Of a stretch of DNA of 14,789 nucleotides, positions 13,099 to 14,789 are shown piece by piece. The notes under the pieces were generated by a model that saw only the letters and a list, made by a program, of their open reading frames with translations, made no database searches and had not been told where the DNA came from. Location of the stretch: NCBI GenBank assembly GCA_002778635.1, contig PFAS01000006.1, positions 3,161 through 17,949 on the forward strand, given 5' to 3'. The DNA comes from Candidatus Falkowbacteria bacterium CG10_big_fil_rev_8_21_14_0_10_43_11 (GTDB lineage: Bacteria; Patescibacteriota; Patescibacteriia; Patescibacteriales; XYC2-FULL-47-12). Each line of letters opens with the position of its first letter. Within the stretch, counting starts at the first letter, position 1. The position numbers and the translations under genes are program-made.

Positions 13099-13650
13099 TT
13101 AGTCCAAACAGTACTCCTTAACTGCCAAATCAAGCGGGCTTGGAACAAAAGTAAAAAATCCTTCTTCCATGCTTACGTCAACCGCCGCTCTTTGCCTGTT
13201 TTTTAATGATGACGTTGGCTGAGGAATAATCGAATATGGAATTTCCCATTTACCGTGGCATAAAAACTTCTTAATAACTTTATCGGCCCTTTCCCATGCC
13301 TGATCGTTAATGAGAAAATGCAACTCTTTTAAGTTTTTTACCCGCGCATCATTGCCTTCTTCGTCTGTTTTTGGAGTGCCGCGCATAGGCAAACTGCTTA
13401 TTAGTTGAAAATTATGCAAACTCCTTTTGCTTATTTGAAAATTGTCATCTTTCTTCTCGGCCGAGCATTTTCCGTCATTAACCAGCCAAAAAGAAAAAAA
13501 TCTTTGATAGCGGCTTTCATCCACCACGCTGCCGGAAAACATAAAATTATTGTTTCTTGGCTTACTGCCGTCTTTAGCATTGGCTGACGAGAAGCTTATG
13601 CAAACCATCAGCTTTCTTGACTTAAGCAAAAAAAACGGTCTGCGTTGCAT
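13099..13650 (-). CDS. Hypothetical protein, unrecognised
   Basis: 183 residues from ATG 13650. I chose this start over a TTG at 13662 because GGAGG lies exactly 5 nt before the ATG and the TTG overlaps that site. I do not recognise a family. There is no membrane span; the N-terminus is basic and mildly hydrophobic (4-25), too weak for a confident signal peptide. Residues about 106-135 look helical ('NLKELHFLINDQAWERADKV') and the C-terminal third is richer in Pro, Phe and Val. Four cysteines (17, 62, 131, 181) are scattered. It has a complete expression unit: an extended -10, a strong Shine-Dalgarno and a strong terminator. Its composition is less Ala/Gly-rich than that of its neighbours, hinting at a different origin. 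The adjacent transglycosylase gene has the same signal style. Confidence 0.65.
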   Translation of the reverse strand: MQRRPFFLLKSRKLMVCISFSSANAKDGSKPRNNNFMFSGSVVDESRYQRFFSFWLVNDGKCSAEKKDDNFQISKRSLHNFQLISSLPMRGTPKTDEEGNDARVKNLKELHFLINDQAWERADKVIKKFLCHGKWEIPYSIIPQPTSSLKNRQRAAVDVSMEEGFFTFVPSPLDLAVKEYCLD

Positions 13651-13694
13651 AACTGCCTCCAAATTGAAAAGATCGTTTATGAACAGCTGCGGTT

Positions 13695-13703
13695 ATTATA
13701 ACA
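13695..13703 (-). promoter_or_regulatory. Extended -10 promoter of the 183-residue gene
   Basis: On the minus strand, TGTTATAAT, the same extended -10 as at 1363-1371. No good -35 is found at 17-18 bp. The predicted start site is near 13688, giving a leader of about 38 nt that contains the GGAGG site. Confidence 0.5.
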
Positions 13704-13742
13704 AAAATTATCAGCGGCGGCATGTTGATAAATCAAAACACT

Positions 13743-13776
13743 TTTACTCCAACACCAATTTTGGCGTAGGAGTAAA
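13743..13776. repeat. Imperfect long hairpin between two minus-strand units
   Basis: TTTACTCC/GGAGTAAA (13743-13750, 13769-13776) encloses a second stem ACACCAA/TTGGCGT with one mismatch. AACACC (13751-13756) can alternatively pair with GGTGTT (13785-13790). It lies between the transglycosylase terminator and the promoter of the 183-residue gene. Its role is unknown. Confidence 0.6.
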
Positions 13777-13791
13777 TTCCGGGAGGTGTTT

Positions 13792-13828
13792 GAATAAATA
13801 AAAACCCCGCCGGCTAATTCAGGCGGGG
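13792..13828 (-). terminator. Terminator of the lytic transglycosylase gene
   Basis: Stem CCCCGCC/GGCGGGG (13805-13811, 13822-13828). On the minus strand it is followed by TTTTTATTTATTC. It lies about 50 bp beyond the stop at 13880. Confidence 0.85.
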
Positions 13829-13879
13829 TGGAAAATTTGCGCGCTTAACGAAGATTGGAAGCGCCGCGCTAAAAGGTTT

Positions 13880-14398
13880 TTAGGAAAACGCGGCTAGCAA
13901 ATCAGCGTAGAAATTCATGAACTTCCTGTTGGAGCGCCAGGGCTTTATCCCTTCTTTTTGATAAAGCGCTACGGCGTAACTGATGTTGCCTTCGGGCGTA
14001 TAAATGTCATGCCCTAAAAACAATGCTTCTTTTTTATGCAGCCGCTCGTTGATCTGAAAAAGACCGACTACCGAATTATTTCTATGCCCGCGCAGCAAAC
14101 GGCCTTTTTTATCGTAATGGCGGCCGTTGCTCTCGGTACTGGCAATCGCCTGCAGAACCACAAAGTCAAGTTGATTTAACTCTCGCTCACGCACCGCTTG
14201 CCGTAAAAATCGCTGATAACGGTGATTTTGCAGCATCGTGTCTTGCAGCCACGCCTGTTGCGCATTTAAGCGCGGTAGTGACTGCCCAAAATTTTGGAGG
14301 CACGGTGGCAAAATCAAAATATTATAATCATTGGCAAAAATGTTAACTCCGTAAAATGCGTATGCGTAAAAAATCATGCAAAAACCAATGTTAAACAT
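13880..14398 (-). CDS. Small secreted lytic transglycosylase (SLT-like)
   Basis: 172 residues. Residues 1-23 are an aromatic-rich hydrophobic signal peptide ending near 'IFAND', so the enzyme is exported. Residues about 75-160 are an SLT/lysozyme-like domain: 'LQAIASTESNGRHY' carries the catalytic glutamate E89, 'VGLFQINERL' (111-120) matches the G-L-M-Q motif, and 'NISYAVALYQKEGIKPW' (138-154) matches the N-A-Y motif and closing Trp. Such enzymes cleave the MurNAc-GlcNAc bond of peptidoglycan, for wall remodelling or to open a passage for secretion or attachment machinery. The domain is small, close to the minimum for the family. ATG 14398 has a strong AAAGGAGA Shine-Dalgarno, a fully consensus promoter and its own terminator, which suggests high independent expression. 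Confidence 0.85.
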   Translation of the reverse strand: MFNIGFCMIFYAYAFYGVNIFANDYNILILPPCLQNFGQSLPRLNAQQAWLQDTMLQNHRYQRFLRQAVRERELNQLDFVVLQAIASTESNGRHYDKKGRLLRGHRNNSVVGLFQINERLHKKEALFLGHDIYTPEGNISYAVALYQKEGIKPWRSNRKFMNFYADLLAAFS

Positions 14399-14463
14399 TG
14401 TTTATCTCCTTTTTTTTTATTTTTTGTTAAGCGCGCAAATTATCAAAGAACAATCTTACTTGC

Positions 14464-14492
14464 ATTATATGCGAAATGAATCGCCATGTCAA
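14464..14492 (-). promoter_or_regulatory. Perfect consensus promoter of the transglycosylase gene
   Basis: On the minus strand, -35 TTGACA (14487-14492), exactly 17 bp, -10 TATAAT (14464-14469). The predicted start site is near 14457, giving a leader of about 59 nt that ends with AAAGGAGATAAACA before ATG 14398. Confidence 0.85.
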
Positions 14493-14543
14493 GTAAAATC
14501 TATTTCCTGTTATTTTTTATACGCTAAAAATAGCGTTTTTGTT

Positions 14544-14747
14544 TCATTGCAACGCGTCCTTTTTTATTTTCTTAACATCATCCTCGTTTTCGTAAAATTC
14601 GCCTTTGCCTAGTTTGTACAGCAATGGCACTACTACGCATTTGCCGCATTCACCCCAATTGCATTTGCCGCCGTTCTTTTTTGACAATTCTCGGCATATC
14701 GCGATTTCTTTGTCAAAGCGTTTGAGGAATACGCGCAAGACCGTCAT
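14544..14747 (-). CDS. Small four-cysteine hypothetical protein
   Basis: 67 residues, cytoplasmic. The cysteines are C18, C29, C34 and C37, the last three in 'GKCNWGECGKC'. The pattern C-x10-C-x4-C-x2-C would suit a zinc or iron-sulfur site. It is followed by hydrophobic 'VVVPLLYKLGKGEFY' and a charged C-terminal helix. I recall no named family, and a metal-binding role is inferred from spacing only. ATG 14747 has no Shine-Dalgarno but overlaps a TGA in another frame (ATGA), so it is probably translationally coupled to the gene entering from the right edge. Its stop lies about 50 bp before the transglycosylase promoter. Confidence 0.6.
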   Translation of the reverse strand: MTVLRVFLKRFDKEIAICRELSKKNGGKCNWGECGKCVVVPLLYKLGKGEFYENEDDVKKIKKDALQ

Positions 14748-14789
14748 ACTTTAGAATCTTTAGGCCAGCGCCTGAGTTTTTGGGGCGTG
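14744..14789 (-). CDS. Possible C-terminal tail of an upstream gene
   Basis: The frame ending in TGA at 14746-14744 reads 'TPQKLRRWPKDSKV' to the window edge and overlaps the next start as ATGA, an arrangement typical of coupled genes. A second frame, 'HAPKTQALA', ends at TAA 14762-14760. With only 14 codons the product cannot be named. Confidence 0.3.
   Translation of the reverse strand, partial: TPQKLRRWPKDSKV

Noticed and set aside
14521..14540. Hairpin ACGCTA/TAGCGT near the end of the four-cysteine gene
   Set aside because: The T-tail is on the plus strand only and no plus-strand gene precedes it. On the minus strand the tail is A-rich.
1..14789. CRISPR array, tRNA, rRNA, transposase or phage genes
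   Set aside because: I looked for repeat-spacer spacing, tRNA-like cloverleaf ends and recombinase motifs on both strands and saw none; only short micro-repeats and palindromes are present.

Overview
The window looks like part of a Candidate Phyla Radiation (Patescibacteria, Parcubacteria-like) genome. This is inferred from gene content and style rather than from a database match. The clues are compact single-function genes, AT-rich intergenic DNA full of micro-repeats, starts mostly without Shine-Dalgarno sequences, a membrane-anchored VirB4/HerA-like ATPase with a proline-rich small partner, a degenerate PriA and secreted muramidase-like proteins. No rRNA, tRNA, CRISPR array, transposase or phage gene is visible.

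Layout, left to right. (1) On the minus strand, 1-3223, read right to left: greA, an Nramp-family metal transporter, a 162-residue proline-rich protein, and the N-terminal 255 residues of a type IV secretion-like ATPase that runs off the left edge. The greA terminator overlaps the transporter promoter. (2) On the plus strand, 3402-9808: a secreted lysozyme-like protein with four C-terminal repeats, a LigB-fold protein, priA, def (peptide deformylase), fmt (Met-tRNA formyltransferase) and a 74-residue protein, ending in a bidirectional terminator at 9838-9870. (3) On the minus strand, 9898-12850: secD and secF. This SecD carries a large insertion with parvulin (PpiC) prolyl isomerase sequence. 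(4) On the minus strand, 13099-14789: an unrecognised 183-residue protein, a small secreted lytic transglycosylase, a four-cysteine 67-residue protein, and possibly the tail of another gene. The first two of these have strong Shine-Dalgarno sites and their own terminators, unlike most of the window.

How the genes fit together. Def and Fmt are the paired enzymes of N-formylmethionine metabolism. GreA rescues stalled RNA polymerase. SecDF drives late protein export and here appears to have its own folding catalyst. Two secreted peptidoglycan-acting candidates and the T4SS-like ATPase point to envelope remodelling or DNA/protein transfer.

Most notable signals: the SecD-parvulin architecture; a PriA that keeps all eight zinc-binding cysteines but has lost the helicase motifs; an 80-bp palindromic repeat inserted in frame in priA; a LigB-like protein that keeps the metal ligands but lacks the catalytic histidines; and nested palindromes between priA and def.
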